A stretch of DNA of 34,279 nt from Clostridiales bacterium (GCA_009777025.1 WRMS01000005.1:1-34279), one strand, 5' to 3'; shown: positions 1 to 10,246, numbered from the stretch's first letter. Made by a program: numbers and translations. The notes: generated by a model not told the origin, from the sequence alone.

Positions 1-2
1 TT

Positions 3-104
3 CGAGTCAAGGGGCTTGTTCAGGATGAATACAACCAGATAATCAAAATGGAAAAACTTCCGGACGGTACATATATTATTTCTGATATTGGTCTTGACCC
101 GTAA
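3..104 (+). CDS. 3' end of a gene cut by the left edge
   Basis: An open frame enters from the left edge and codes for 33 residues ending in IISDIGLDP before a TAA. Nothing in this tail identifies the family. It is called as a gene end because the frame is open to the edge, the residue composition is ordinary, and the next possible gene begins just after the stop. It could also be chance, since only 33 codons are visible. Confidence 0.45.
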   Translation, partial: RVKGLVQDEYNQIIKMEKLPDGTYIISDIGLDP

Positions 105-115
105 TTTAGTTTTAG

Positions 116-403
116 TTGAATCAGCTCTTTCTTGTTTACGATAGGCTGATGCTAAGTTTACCAACCTCTGCTATTGGTGGTAGCTTAACCAACAAGCCCC
201 ACAAAGTTGTAATAAATCTCGATCTTCTGTTCACGTTTCCCGTTTACGATCACGCGCTCATGCACGATGATTTTGCCTGCGACGTGCGGGATGCATACGT
301 CAAAGAGATCATCCTTGAAAAAACGATCGAAGAAGCGATGGCGTTGGTAAAAGAGAAGCGGACGCTGCTTTCCCCCATGCTGGTCACGCTAATAGAATCG
401 TGA
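116..403 (+). CDS. Doubtful small ORF or gene remnant (95 aa)
   Basis: This 95-codon frame would begin with TTG, and I see no ribosome binding site in front of it. The C-terminal half is charged and helical-looking (from about DDFACDVRDAYVKE to KEKRTLLSPML), which reads like real protein, while the N-terminal 35 residues do not. It may be the remnant of a longer gene, or the true start may be an internal ATG near 260. I do not recognise the family. It lies in the same direction as the gene end on its left and the membrane protein on its right. Confidence 0.25.
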   Translation: MNQLFLVYDRLMLSLPTSAIGGSLTNKPHKVVINLDLLFTFPVYDHALMHDDFACDVRDAYVKEIILEKTIEEAMALVKEKRTLLSPMLVTLIES

Positions 404-437
404 TCCACTTAAAAGCTATTGTAGATAGGTGAGAGAA

Positions 438-992
438 ATGGAAAAAACAAACAAAGTCTTACTCATTGTGATAACAGGAGTAATTGTGTTGTATGGTGCA
501 TTGCAATTCATTATGACATTCATGATCTTGGAGCCATTTTACCCGGTGAAGGAAAAGTTTGTTATGTCTTTTGACCAACAATATATGTATACGCAACTAA
601 ACTCACCCAAAAAGACTCTTTGTACCGTAGTGATACTGGAAAACACTAGATTTGGTGAAATATCGTATTCATTACCCTATTTCAATGATAGGACAATCAG
701 GATGATCGAGTGGGGGCTTACTACTAACGATTTGTTTGTCTATTCTTCAGATATAGGCCTATGCATTTACAGGCAAACAGATGACACTTGGACAGTTTTT
801 TCTTTAAAAATTGTAAAGGACTCAAACGATACACCGATATATCATTTATCGAAATATAGCACGGTTTATCCGGAGATTTTACCGGAGATTTTAAACGATA
901 CGATACCGCCGGGTATAAAAAAAATAATCGATAGCAGAGAGAAGTATTATGAACTTGAATTGCCAATTGAATTGCATAAGCTTGTGCAATAG
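438..992 (+). CDS. Unrecognised membrane-anchored protein (184 aa)
   Basis: The protein has one strongly hydrophobic segment near the N-terminus (about residues 6-32, LLIVITGVIVLYGALQ and onward), preceded by lysines. The rest is a soluble domain of about 150 residues rich in Tyr, Ile and Asp. This is the layout of a single-pass protein with its C-terminal domain outside the cell, or an uncleaved signal anchor. The ATG at 438 is preferred over the GTG at 429 because AGGTGAG lies about six bases before it and overlaps the GTG. The gene ends about 85 bases before a strong terminator. I do not recognise the family. The A+T content looks higher than in the metabolic genes further right, which would fit accessory DNA. 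Confidence 0.6.
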   Translation: MEKTNKVLLIVITGVIVLYGALQFIMTFMILEPFYPVKEKFVMSFDQQYMYTQLNSPKKTLCTVVILENTRFGEISYSLPYFNDRTIRMIEWGLTTNDLFVYSSDIGLCIYRQTDDTWTVFSLKIVKDSNDTPIYHLSKYSTVYPEILPEILNDTIPPGIKKIIDSREKYYELELPIELHKLVQ

Positions 993-1069
993 GCCTGCGC
1001 ATGACCTGATGACATGTCGATTCTGAATCGTGATGACGTACAAAGCAGACCACAAGTAATAGAGAACGC

Positions 1070-1114
1070 AAAAAACCTGAGAGAGCCCGCTTTGAGCCCT
1101 CTCAGATTTTTTTT
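1070..1114. terminator. Bidirectional intrinsic terminator
   Basis: The arms CTGAGAG (1077-1083) and CTCTCAG (1099-1105) form a stem, followed on the plus strand by eight T (1107-1114). On the minus strand the same stem is followed by six T (plus-strand A run 1070-1075). It sits between the converging membrane-protein gene and the giant SLH gene, so it can stop transcription from both sides. Confidence 0.85.
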
Positions 1115-1145
1115 GTTCCCTGTGTAGCTCAGGTATCTGTTGTAT

Positions 1146-4100
1146 TTACTCCATCGCTGTCAAAAATCGCATCAGCATCGCTGCGAACTCGGCGCGGGTA
1201 GCTTCGCCTCGCGGTTTGAAGCTGCCGTCGGGGTAGCCGCCGATGATGCCGGCTCTGAAGAACCGCTCTATCGCTTCTTTCGCGTAGTTGCTTATGTCCG
1301 CATCATCAAGGAAGGGTGTATAAAGCCTTGTCAAAGGCAGCGACAACACGGCGAATTGCGCGTAGTTGTTTAGGATAGTCGCAAGCTGCTCACGGGTGAC
1401 GTTGTCCTCCGGACCGTATCTGCCACCTCCATAACCGTTGACAACGCCGTTCGCTGCTGCCCATTTTACTGCATCTGCGTAATATTTATCCCCCGGCACA
1501 TCGCCAAAGGGATTTGGCAGTCCGCTCACGTCAGGGCTGCCCGCCATGCGGTAGAGTACCGTGACGATCATGCCGCGCGTCAGCGGCACATGCGGGGAGA
1601 ACAGCATCGGACTATCGTTTGTTCCGACCATCAATCCGTGTGCGTAAGCGAATAACACAGAGTCAAGGAACCATTCGCTGCCTTTCACATCAGCAAAGGG
1701 ATTATCCAGAACGAGGTAATAGCCGAGGGGAACGCCGCCGTCAAGGATAATCTCAGTGCCCGCACGGATGTTGAAGATATGTCCGTTGCTGTGGGTGATT
1801 GTTCCGCCTGCACCCCCTTTCGGAATCGCAATACGGTTGCCATTGGCGGATATCACCGCGCCTGCCGGAACTGTGATTACTGTGCCGTTTGGAAGCGTAA
1901 TCGTGACGTCTTCCGATGTGTCTTTATTGACTGTAGCTTGATTCGTTGAACTGGAAGCGGTATGATCTGACGCGCTCCCGCCGCTGTCACCAGGAGGCGG
2001 GACAGGTTCATTATCACTGCCGCGGACAATGCGCGCCTCGCGCATGGTAATCATCCCGGCGGGATTCGAGACCGCAAGGGCGACAGTACCCTCATTGACG
2101 CCTCCCGCAAGGGCTCCGAGGGTTCCGGCGAGACTGAATCTTCCGTCAGCATCCGCTTGGACGTCTCCTATCGTTGCCCCGGGGTCGGTCTGCCCGGTGA
2201 TACGGTAATTGCCTGTGTCTTTATAGGCTGTGAAGATAAAGTCTCCGCTTGTCGCATCGAAATGATCCGGCAGCAGGAGCGGCGCTGATGTTGCCGCATA
2301 GACCGTGACGTACTCGATTGTTACGTCTTTATTCGCGTTGGCAGCGAGTATCATAAGCGCTTGACCATGGTAATTTGCTAAATCTGGCAGCGTGCCGCCG
2401 ACTGCGCCGGTAATCGGCGTTCCGTCGTACTCGTAGAATTCCACGGTCGCGCCGGCGTCTGTCGTTGCCTTCAGCTCTGCGTCCGGCCCGACAAAGGCAA
2501 CTTTTTGGCCCTTAAGGTTTGTCAGGTTTCCGCCGCTCACGCTAAGGGACAATGGAGGCGGCGATGCTTGCGCGATGCTTACATTGCCGGACAATACTTC
2601 CGCACCTTTTCGCGACACCCCTGTGGATGCCTTGAATTCCCCGGCTACCACATTTCCATCTTCATCCAATTCGGGAACAATATCCGCATACAGCGGAGAC
2701 ACCCCCACTTTATATGTTCCTACAGGCACGCCTTGTACAGTATAGTCGTAGCGCGTCTGACCCGCAGGCGGCATGGACGCCATTACATCGTATTCCATCG
2801 GAACTACTTTTTGGACTGTATTCCCCGCCCCGTCGGTTTCCGTCACTATGCGGCTTGCGGGGATGTCGTTTACCCCACTGTTTTCGTCGTATACGGCAAG
2901 GTGATAACCGACGACAGCCATGTCGGCCGTATCGGAAGCGGGGTCAAAACGCACATCGATGCTCTGGTTGCCGCCGGATACCGCTGTTACCGCGGGCGAC
3001 CAACTGACTCCGCTGAACAAGGTATTGTTCACCCTGTACGCCCTTTGGCTGATTCTGTCGTCAATGTAACTTGTAGACAGGAAAGTGTCGGTTCCGGCGC
3101 CGGATGGGCTAATGTTCCCGGTGAGACTATTCATCGTATACGTCGTTTCGCTGCCCTGCCGCAGCGTCACGCGGGCATACCAGTCGCCGCTTGTCAGGAT
3201 TTCGTTCACGTTGTAATGATCGCTTGCTGTACCCGCGGGGTTCACCAAATCCGTGAGATTATGCGAGACGTTCCCACTAGGCGGAACGGGCATATTTTTC
3301 AGCAGCGTCATCGCTTCCTGCGGTTCCGCAGAGGGGTAGCCCTTGCGCTCCAGTGTCAGGTCGTAGTAGTAATCGCCCTTTGTTGTGTCTGATACATTCT
3401 CGAATTTCGCGGTAACCACTCCGGCTGCACTGAGTGCAACGGACGTCACGCTAGGATACGAAATTCTTATCAGCTCGCTTTTGAAAGGCCTGTCGCTCTT
3501 TACCTGCCACACGCCTGTAAGCGTGCTGCCCACGCCGGTGATTTCTAGCCCGGCTTCTTCGCCAAGATAATCGGCAAGCGACAGCAGCAATGCACCGTTT
3601 AAGATCACGGCGTTGTAGCCGAATTCCGCCTGCGCCGCCGTCATATCTCCCCTTGCGCCCCTGACGGTGAGCGCCTGACCGTTAGGCTTGAATACGCGAA
3701 TGTCGGTGAAGTCTATCCTGTCGCCGCCGTAGCCGGTCAGTTTCAGTATGTAATCGCTGCCATTATTCGGGACAGCGACATGGTGGGTATAATCGCTGCC
3801 GTCGAATTCCGCGCTGATCGTCCCGCCGCCCGATGCGACGCTGCGGGACATTCGCCCCATTGCTAGCGGCGCCCCAGGGGTTTCGCTGGTTGCTTCGACA
3901 TTGTCTAGGTAACTTCTGCGCTCGGTAAAGTTGCCTATGTCGCCGTATGCGCCAAGCAGCGCAGGCGAGGTCAAAGCCTGGCTCATCAATGCCAGTTGCA
4001 TTTGGGCGTTTTCCATAAGAGCGAATGGTGCGAAAGCAGGTTCCCTTAAGGCGAATTCCGCGCTCGCCGCACGCATCGCGCTGACTGCGCTTAATCCCTG

Positions 4101-7100
4101 GATTCTCTTACTATTCAGTTTGTCTTCCACTTTATCCCAGAGCCAGTCTTCCAGCCAGCGGTAATAAGCCAGCAGGCTTACTGTTTCATCTTCGACCTTC
4201 ACGCCAAGAAGCTTAACTTTTGCTTCGATTATGAACTTTGTGAAGTTTATGGGCATGACTTCTATATTCTTCCCCGGCCCGAACTCGATGTCAAAACCGA
4301 TTTCAGCCCCGGAAATGGACCATTCGTCCGACATCGGGAGGACGTTCACTGCGCCTGCGCCCCATGTCGAGAGGCCCATATGGATGAACGCAAATAGATC
4401 CTGCAAATCCGTAAACCCGCCGCGCTTTTCCCAAAGAGCAGGCGAAATCGTCGCGTTTACCCCGAAAATCAAACTGGCGTCGGCAAGGAATATATATGCG
4501 TGAATCTTGGTATTGACATAAAACGTTATCGAACGTTTCCCTTTGATTTGCGAAGCGTAAATCGGGTCTTCATCATAGGGCATATAGGGACCGTCCTTTG
4601 CGCCTGCCCCAAGGGAAACCTCTTTGAAGAGGTCAATATTGATCGGTCCTACGCTGAATCCGCCGCTGAGAGCAAATCCAGCGGACAGCAGCTCCGCCCA
4701 CATTTCTGCATGAAAATCCAAAATTTCTACAAACGAAAACTTCGCGCCCAATATAATCCGCACGGAGGGGATCGTGTTTTTGAGCGGGTTGTAGCTTACC
4801 GTGTCGGCAAGGTTGGTGACGCCAACGGTTATTCCCGCTATCTCTATGATCTGCACCGGGGCGGGTGGCAAGCCCAAGCCTACCGGAACGTCGTTTAAGC
4901 CAAGGGACACGATAAATGTGTCCAACATGGGGAAACCGTAGCTTGTTTTCGCTATATAAAACGAACCCGACAGTTCGATGAAGTGGAAATTGACCTCGCC
5001 GTCAAAGCCGTAATGATCCAGATAGGTATTAAAAACCCCATAAGCCGATGCGCCGTAGCCTCCGAGCGCCGCGGGCAGTTGCAGGCGCCCCTCGCCCTCC
5101 GCCCATACGTCGGATACGGGAATGGTTTGCGACCACGAATCCGTCGTCATAGAAATGACTTCAAGGCGTAAAATAGGCTTAGACATTCCAGGGATCTGAA
5201 TATTGAGCCGCCCGCCTGTCTCAAAGCCGTACTTCATAAGATAAATGTCTTTGACGTCGAAGGTAAGGCCGCCGTCAAACCCTCCGATCGAGACAGCCAG
5301 ACCTTGGCCGTCAAGCTCGGCGAGGAGGAAATCGCCGGGGTCACTGGCTGAAAAGACGGCGTCGGGGTATTCAATTTTCATCGCCGGCATGGTCTTTTTC
5401 GCTTCCTCCACCGCTTCCCTCCATTCTTCTGTCGCTTCTTCGTTTGTGGCGTGTTTCTTTCGTATCTCGCCAAAGTCGGGGAGGGCTTCGGGAATGGTGT
5501 AGGTTTTGCCGTGCGCAAGCTCCAGGGTGAGCATATCGGTTCTTGTGGAGCCAGACCCGGTCGGGGTAAAGAGCGGCATCCAGGAGGAGTTGAACTTCAT
5601 CTCCCTTGTCCTGACGCGGAGGCCATTGGCGTCTACATTGAGGGTAAATACGCCCCAGGTTGTATCATTTGACGTAAAGGAACCGCCGCCGCTCATGCGG
5701 ACTGCAGCGCCGCCATCGGATAAGTATTGATGGGCGCCGAACAAATCACTATGCGAATAATGGGCATTGGTTTGAAAGCCGGTTTCGCAGACGAAGTATA
5801 TAAAATGCCCGTTCGTATTGAACTTCTTCGCCTGTTCCACCATATCGTCATAGTTTCTGGCTGGCACCGCAATCCAACTGCCGGGCCCGATTCCTGCGGG
5901 AGTTCCCTCCGGTAAAGACGAAATACCGGTATACAACTGGACGACAGCGACATGGGTCAGCTCGCCCGGCCTGAACTTGTCGTAGCCGAGCGCAAAGGTA
6001 TATTCTTTGCTTCCCCTTTGCGCGTAGCCGTCGCCGTAAGCATATTCGATGGTCAGTGTGTATTTCCCGTCGGGGAAAATATAGTCGTCCGCTACGCCAA
6101 AAAGCGCGCGGATATCGATGACCATACGTTCCCCGCTGCTGTCTTCCCAAGTAAACGCGGAACTGTGGCTTGTGAAAATATCGGAATCGGTTACGGCTGT
6201 CGAATAGGTCGCTGCGGGAGAGGTACGCAACCCGATCCCCGTGATTTTCGGCGCGGGTGTGGCGGTCAAAATGTTTCTCATATTTTCTGGGCTCGTCACA
6301 ATACCGGCTACGATTTCATGCTCGGCGGCAAGCGTAACAGTTTGAAACGTAGCGGAATTCGGCGAGTTCGGCATGAAGTAGCTTGAAAACCCGATATCAC
6401 GGGCTACGTGCTGCTCCTGTATATCGACAGACGCGTTGCCTGTGCCAGTAAAGGTCACTTGATAGACCGCGTAACAGCCGTCCGCATCTCTGTGGGTTTC
6501 TTCCACTGTGCAGTTCGCAGCGTTCGCGTTATCAAGGTAATAATACGTGCCAACAGGCTGCCCTTTTGTCCGCGCCGACCAATTCAGGGTGATGAACGTC
6601 TCGTATTTGCCGCCGACAGGCATGACTTCGATACTGCGCGCGTCTTCTCCCGGGGCGTTCCAAGCTTCACCAGGCAACACCAACACATGACCCGGCTCCA
6701 GGTAGCCGTCGCCCCTGGGATAGCCGTTTATCGTCAGCGTGCGTCTTTGGTTTTCGAAATAAAGTTTGACAGTTCCGCTGTACGGCCATGTCGGGTCGAA
6801 ATAGTAGGTGCGGAAGTTGCCCTCGGTATCTTCTTTTACAGGCAACCTGGTATCCCCATTCACTTCCAGCTCGACCTTTTGCAGGACATCGTCGTATATA
6901 GAGGTCTGGACGCAGATGGCTGTCTGCTTGTTGATCGGGAACTGCCCTATCCCCCAGACCCAGTCCATGTAAGATCCGCTATCTGCCGGATACTGAAACC
7001 AAGTCTCTTTGCTGTTGCCTGTTGCCGGCGCCGAGCGTATGTGCAGATTCGCCGGATCCATTTGTCCGTTCTGGTTGTAAGCCTCGATCGACAAGCTGTA

Positions 7101-9800
7101 GTTATGGTCTTTTTGATAACCCGTGATTTCAAACTCCACATCGTCCGCAGGCATGGTAAACGAACCCGGCGTTGCGGGATACGTGGACGGGAAGTACACT
7201 GGCCCGCCGTCTATCCTGCTGAATCCGACGACGGTCGTTCCGTTCATCGTAAAACCGTCGATCACCCAGCGGGTCATGTCGGGCACATTCGCTGCGTCGG
7301 TATTCCATGACGTGGGATAAAGCGCGTAATATACCGTAGTGCCCTCCCGAATCTTTCCCATACGGCCCGCTTCGTCCATTTGAGCTACCGACCGTGTACC
7401 CGGCGCCGTATCTGTCCAGAGCGCCAAATCGTAAAGTGTCATGCCATCGCCGACAAGCGGCTTAACGTTAATGGTATAGAAGTCGCCCGGCCTTATATCC
7501 TGTTTTAGCGTTACGGTGACTGTGACGTCGTTTGGCGGCATGGCGAGGATCTCCCACGAACCGCCCGGAACCTCGGCCAGGCTTGTGCCGGTCGCTGTTA
7601 CCGTGTCGATGGCATACCCTTCTTCGATATTTGTTACGAATAGGAAGACTTGATTGCCCGTCTGCGGTGCAGAGCCATTTACGGAGTTGACGGTCACAGT
7701 CGCCGAGCCGCCCGTGACCTCTGTGAATACGCGATGTACTGTACCATCTTCATACACAAGATCGACGGGTTCATCAGGCATGAGGAAGCCGCCGCCTCCG
7801 AGCGGATTGGATACATCCGTCGCTTCCTTCGTTCCTGCCTTGTAGACATATAGGTCGCCGCCTGTATACGCGTCAAGCGCGGAAAGATCGATATAGACTG
7901 TATCACCCGCCATAGCCCATAGGATCCCCTGCTCGCGCGTGACGCCGGAGACCGCGTTCCATAGGGCGCTTTCAATTGCCGTATCGCGCTGCCCCGCGTG
8001 AAACGCCTTGACGTTGACGGGCTGGGGCTGGTCCCCGGCCGAGCCGGCGTCAAATCCTACGCTTATTTCACCGCGTTTCATCGTCATGAGCGGCGTAAAT
8101 GTGTAGGCGTAGGTAAGGGGTCCTTCACTCACTGCACTATACGGGATTGCATCGCCGAAGTTTGTGTAATTGGTAGTATAGGGCGTCGCAAGACTCTTTT
8201 CCATATCCTGCATCTCGCAGGTCAGCGTGAATTCGGCCCCCTGCACCGCTATATACCGTTTATCGTTCGTCAAGCCACCAAGAAAAAAATTGGGGAAATC
8301 ATAGAAAACCACATCATCGCCGGACAGCTCTGCTGAAAAAAACTCCGCTTCTATATAATTCGTACTAAGCCGAATACCGGCATAACCGTCAGCGGGGTTG
8401 TCCGCATCGATAAACAAACTAAGGTCTAAATAGGAATCGGGAGGGCGTTTGCTAAATATTTCGCTGATCGGTAAGGCGACTTCTTCGCCTATTGCCACAC
8501 GATCAGAGTCAAACAGATAGCCGCTAAACCCCGAATCACCGTCTCGCCAGCTAATTTGAATGCTACAGTTGACGATAGCGTTTTTGATGAGTTCGGGTAT
8601 ACCCTCCTTGTAGTCTACGATAAGCAAAAGTTCTGCGTCTTCATCGCCGGTATCTGCGAGAAGCCCCATGCGTTTCGGATTGCCAAAGGGATCGATCCCT
8701 TTCGCCAGCGAAATGCTGCTGGTGATTGTAAAGAAATCTTCCGGCACAAAAGCGTATTCGACCCTGACCTCCGCTATGTCAAGTTCCCCGGAAAGCGCGC
8801 GCAAGCCTGTCGACGCCGGCAGAGGGTCGAAGTGCGGATTGCCGCGCTCCAAATCGTAGAAGCCGTAATTCGTGCCGTAAGCCGCCTGGTTTCCGCTTGC
8901 TACGTTCACCATGTCCCAATAGAGCAGCGCCGCGCTGTCAGCACCGGAACCATCGAACAGCGTAACACCGGCGGGCGTATACGCGAACCCGGCGTCATTT
9001 GCCCTGCTCAACTCCGAGAATACAACGGCGTCAGGTGAAGGGAAAGCGTTGTCGTCAAATAGGATATACCCCTTATTCGGGCTGTCTGCGTAGACAGTTT
9101 TCCCCGTATCAAGGTTGACTTCCTCTATCAATTCCTTGCTTATCAGCGCGGCATACGGCGCAGGGCGAAGGCTCGCCTCTGAATCAGCTAATAGGATATT
9201 GTCCGCATTATCGATGAGCATGATCGGGATGCTCTCGTCAGCCGTAAACTGCGTGTCAAGCAAAATCCGCCCGGCGATGTTAGCGGATCCTGCACCAAAA
9301 TATTGCGCCGCATAGCCTATTTTCACTGCGTAGGAATGGTCATGCAGCGTATCATTCGTTATGGCAAAAATCTGCGAGATGACAAAATCTCCGATTTGCC
9401 AATGGGATTCGAGAATCATATTCTCATTTACCATCGGCGCGATTCCCGCAATGCCGCTTTTGCCTTCGTAATACCCCCCGTAGTGGTAGGTTTCACCCTC
9501 TATTTGGAAAGAAGCGTGTGATAGGGACTTCGTTGCGTTAAACGTTTCTGTCGCAGGTAACACAGTGAACCCGCCGTCGCTCCTGTTGACGTAAACGGCT
9601 ATATAGTCATTGTACAATACGGCGTACGCTAAGCCGTCTGCTGCGGTAAACATACCGCCACGCACTGCTGCGGATTGTTGGCGCAAGTCAAACTGACGTT
9701 GTTCCATTGCGGCGGCAAGCGCGCCAAGCGGCAGCATTGTTGCCGCCATCACAACGATGAGCAGCACTGCTACTGCTTTTGAAAACCTTCTTATTTTCAT
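1146..9800 (-). CDS. Giant secreted surface protein with three C-terminal SLH domains (2884 aa)
   Basis: Residues 1 to about 31 form a signal peptide: basic MKIRRFSK, a hydrophobic core, then ALAAA. The long middle is beta-rich. Around residues 671, 750 and 880 there are recurring ends of the type F-x-M-P-x-x-D-V, typical of divergent InlB-type B-repeats. A Pro/Gly/Ser linker lies near residue 2600. From about residue 2700 there are three SLH domains (NPFADV, NPFGDV and TPFLDD openings, each with an LTR, VTR or ATR-type motif). SLH domains bind pyruvylated secondary cell-wall polymer, so the protein is expected to be anchored there by its C-terminus. It is probably an adhesin or sheath protein; no catalytic motif was recognised. 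The ATG at 9800 has GGAGG eight bases upstream and overlaps the stop of the four-helix-bundle gene (ATGA), which implies translational coupling. Confidence 0.9.
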   Translation of the reverse strand: MKIRRFSKAVAVLLIVVMAATMLPLGALAAAMEQRQFDLRQQSAAVRGGMFTAADGLAYAVLYNDYIAVYVNRSDGGFTVLPATETFNATKSLSHASFQIEGETYHYGGYYEGKSGIAGIAPMVNENMILESHWQIGDFVISQIFAITNDTLHDHSYAVKIGYAAQYFGAGSANIAGRILLDTQFTADESIPIMLIDNADNILLADSEASLRPAPYAALISKELIEEVNLDTGKTVYADSPNKGYILFDDNAFPSPDAVVFSELSRANDAGFAYTPAGVTLFDGSGADSAALLYWDMVNVASGNQAAYGTNYGFYDLERGNPHFDPLPASTGLRALSGELDIAEVRVEYAFVPEDFFTITSSISLAKGIDPFGNPKRMGLLADTGDEDAELLLIVDYKEGIPELIKNAIVNCSIQISWRDGDSGFSGYLFDSDRVAIGEEVALPISEIFSKRPPDSYLDLSLFIDADNPADGYAGIRLSTNYIEAEFFSAELSGDDVVFYDFPNFFLGGLTNDKRYIAVQGAEFTLTCEMQDMEKSLATPYTTNYTNFGDAIPYSAVSEGPLTYAYTFTPLMTMKRGEISVGFDAGSAGDQPQPVNVKAFHAGQRDTAIESALWNAVSGVTREQGILWAMAGDTVYIDLSALDAYTGGDLYVYKAGTKEATDVSNPLGGGGFLMPDEPVDLVYEDGTVHRVFTEVTGGSATVTVNSVNGSAPQTGNQVFLFVTNIEEGYAIDTVTATGTSLAEVPGGSWEILAMPPNDVTVTVTLKQDIRPGDFYTINVKPLVGDGMTLYDLALWTDTAPGTRSVAQMDEAGRMGKIREGTTVYYALYPTSWNTDAANVPDMTRWVIDGFTMNGTTVVGFSRIDGGPVYFPSTYPATPGSFTMPADDVEFEITGYQKDHNYSLSIEAYNQNGQMDPANLHIRSAPATGNSKETWFQYPADSGSYMDWVWGIGQFPINKQTAICVQTSIYDDVLQKVELEVNGDTRLPVKEDTEGNFRTYYFDPTWPYSGTVKLYFENQRRTLTINGYPRGDGYLEPGHVLVLPGEAWNAPGEDARSIEVMPVGGKYETFITLNWSARTKGQPVGTYYYLDNANAANCTVEETHRDADGCYAVYQVTFTGTGNASVDIQEQHVARDIGFSSYFMPNSPNSATFQTVTLAAEHEIVAGIVTSPENMRNILTATPAPKITGIGLRTSPAATYSTAVTDSDIFTSHSSAFTWEDSSGERMVIDIRALFGVADDYIFPDGKYTLTIEYAYGDGYAQRGSKEYTFALGYDKFRPGELTHVAVVQLYTGISSLPEGTPAGIGPGSWIAVPARNYDDMVEQAKKFNTNGHFIYFVCETGFQTNAHYSHSDLFGAHQYLSDGGAAVRMSGGGSFTSNDTTWGVFTLNVDANGLRVRTREMKFNSSWMPLFTPTGSGSTRTDMLTLELAHGKTYTIPEALPDFGEIRKKHATNEEATEEWREAVEEAKKTMPAMKIEYPDAVFSASDPGDFLLAELDGQGLAVSIGGFDGGLTFDVKDIYLMKYGFETGGRLNIQIPGMSKPILRLEVISMTTDSWSQTIPVSDVWAEGEGRLQLPAALGGYGASAYGVFNTYLDHYGFDGEVNFHFIELSGSFYIAKTSYGFPMLDTFIVSLGLNDVPVGLGLPPAPVQIIEIAGITVGVTNLADTVSYNPLKNTIPSVRIILGAKFSFVEILDFHAEMWAELLSAGFALSGGFSVGPINIDLFKEVSLGAGAKDGPYMPYDEDPIYASQIKGKRSITFYVNTKIHAYIFLADASLIFGVNATISPALWEKRGGFTDLQDLFAFIHMGLSTWGAGAVNVLPMSDEWSISGAEIGFDIEFGPGKNIEVMPINFTKFIIEAKVKLLGVKVEDETVSLLAYYRWLEDWLWDKVEDKLNSKRIQGLSAVSAMRAASAEFALREPAFAPFALMENAQMQLALMSQALTSPALLGAYGDIGNFTERRSYLDNVEATSETPGAPLAMGRMSRSVASGGGTISAEFDGSDYTHHVAVPNNGSDYILKLTGYGGDRIDFTDIRVFKPNGQALTVRGARGDMTAAQAEFGYNAVILNGALLLSLADYLGEEAGLEITGVGSTLTGVWQVKSDRPFKSELIRISYPSVTSVALSAAGVVTAKFENVSDTTKGDYYYDLTLERKGYPSAEPQEAMTLLKNMPVPPSGNVSHNLTDLVNPAGTASDHYNVNEILTSGDWYARVTLRQGSETTYTMNSLTGNISPSGAGTDTFLSTSYIDDRISQRAYRVNNTLFSGVSWSPAVTAVSGGNQSIDVRFDPASDTADMAVVGYHLAVYDENSGVNDIPASRIVTETDGAGNTVQKVVPMEYDVMASMPPAGQTRYDYTVQGVPVGTYKVGVSPLYADIVPELDEDGNVVAGEFKASTGVSRKGAEVLSGNVSIAQASPPPLSLSVSGGNLTNLKGQKVAFVGPDAELKATTDAGATVEFYEYDGTPITGAVGGTLPDLANYHGQALMILAANANKDVTIEYVTVYAATSAPLLLPDHFDATSGDFIFTAYKDTGNYRITGQTDPGATIGDVQADADGRFSLAGTLGALAGGVNEGTVALAVSNPAGMITMREARIVRGSDNEPVPPPGDSGGSASDHTASSSTNQATVNKDTSEDVTITLPNGTVITVPAGAVISANGNRIAIPKGGAGGTITHSNGHIFNIRAGTEIILDGGVPLGYYLVLDNPFADVKGSEWFLDSVLFAYAHGLMVGTNDSPMLFSPHVPLTRGMIVTVLYRMAGSPDVSGLPNPFGDVPGDKYYADAVKWAAANGVVNGYGGGRYGPEDNVTREQLATILNNYAQFAVLSLPLTRLYTPFLDDADISNYAKEAIERFFRAGIIGGYPDGSFKPRGEATRAEFAAMLMRFLTAME

Positions 9801-10108
9801 TTCGTTTGTCCTCCAAGTTTTTCGTTTAATGTTTTCAGCAAGCTTTCGCAGTCGGCGCGAATATGAATATCCTGCCGCTGCGTCAAGTACCCTGCCACGA
9901 CCGCCACTTCTATGATGTAGTCGGCTTCTTCGACAAGTTCCGCCGCCTCCTTTGGGTTGCCTCTACGAATAAACATCCCGGTGTTTACCCCGCAAACAAG
10001 CAGCCTGTCGCACAGCGGGAAACCTTGGCCGTTTTCACGCAGATACCTGACCAGTTCCCCGATGCGCATGGAAAAATCAAGACCTTTTTCTTTGAGCGAT
10101 TTGTCCAT
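9797..10108 (-). CDS. Four-helix-bundle (S23/Avd-like) small protein (103 aa)
   Basis: The sequence resembles the four-helix-bundle family that includes 23S rRNA intervening-sequence proteins and the Avd accessory proteins of diversity-generating retroelements: FSMRIGELVRYL for helix 1, LCDRLLVCGVNTGMFI for helix 2, NPKEAAELVEEADYIIEVAVVAGYL for helix 3, and a final helix ending LLKTLNEKLGG. The length fits. The family binds RNA or protein partners and has no known enzymatic activity. The start is supported by AAGGCGGTGA, nine of ten bases matching the ideal ribosome binding site, four bases before the ATG. Its stop overlaps the start of the giant SLH gene by four bases, so the two are coexpressed. 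No reverse transcriptase is visible nearby, so a retroelement role is not supported here. Confidence 0.65.
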   Translation of the reverse strand: MDKSLKEKGLDFSMRIGELVRYLRENGQGFPLCDRLLVCGVNTGMFIRRGNPKEAAELVEEADYIIEVAVVAGYLTQRQDIHIRADCESLLKTLNEKLGGQTK

Positions 10109-10180
10109 GATGTCACCGCCTTACTAAGATGAGCTGCGCCATCATTGTAAATCCGAATTTTTAAATGATGAATCCTACGG

Positions 10181-10246
10181 TATGAAGTTTTTGGAGAAAA
10201 ATTGAAACTAAATTTTTGAGAATAAACCCGTTAGTATGAAGTTTTT
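10181..10246. repeat. Direct repeat pair TATGAAGTTTTT, candidate operator
   Basis: TATGAAGTTTTT occurs at 10181-10192 and again at 10235-10246, 54 bases apart start to start (about five helical turns). Both copies lie in the A+T-rich gap between the divergent SLH operon and the LuxR regulator. Spaced direct repeats suit a MalT-type activator, but which protein binds here is inference. Confidence 0.45.

Noticed and set aside
2505-3392. Long plus-strand frame opposite the giant SLH gene (and others like it).
   Set aside because: It is antisense to a continuous, domain-bearing gene and has no ribosome binding site or family features.
1146-10140. A diversity-generating retroelement (Avd-like protein next to a large surface gene).
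   Set aside because: No reverse transcriptase and no template/variable repeat pair were seen, and the target's C-terminus is made of SLH domains, not a variable C-type lectin fold.
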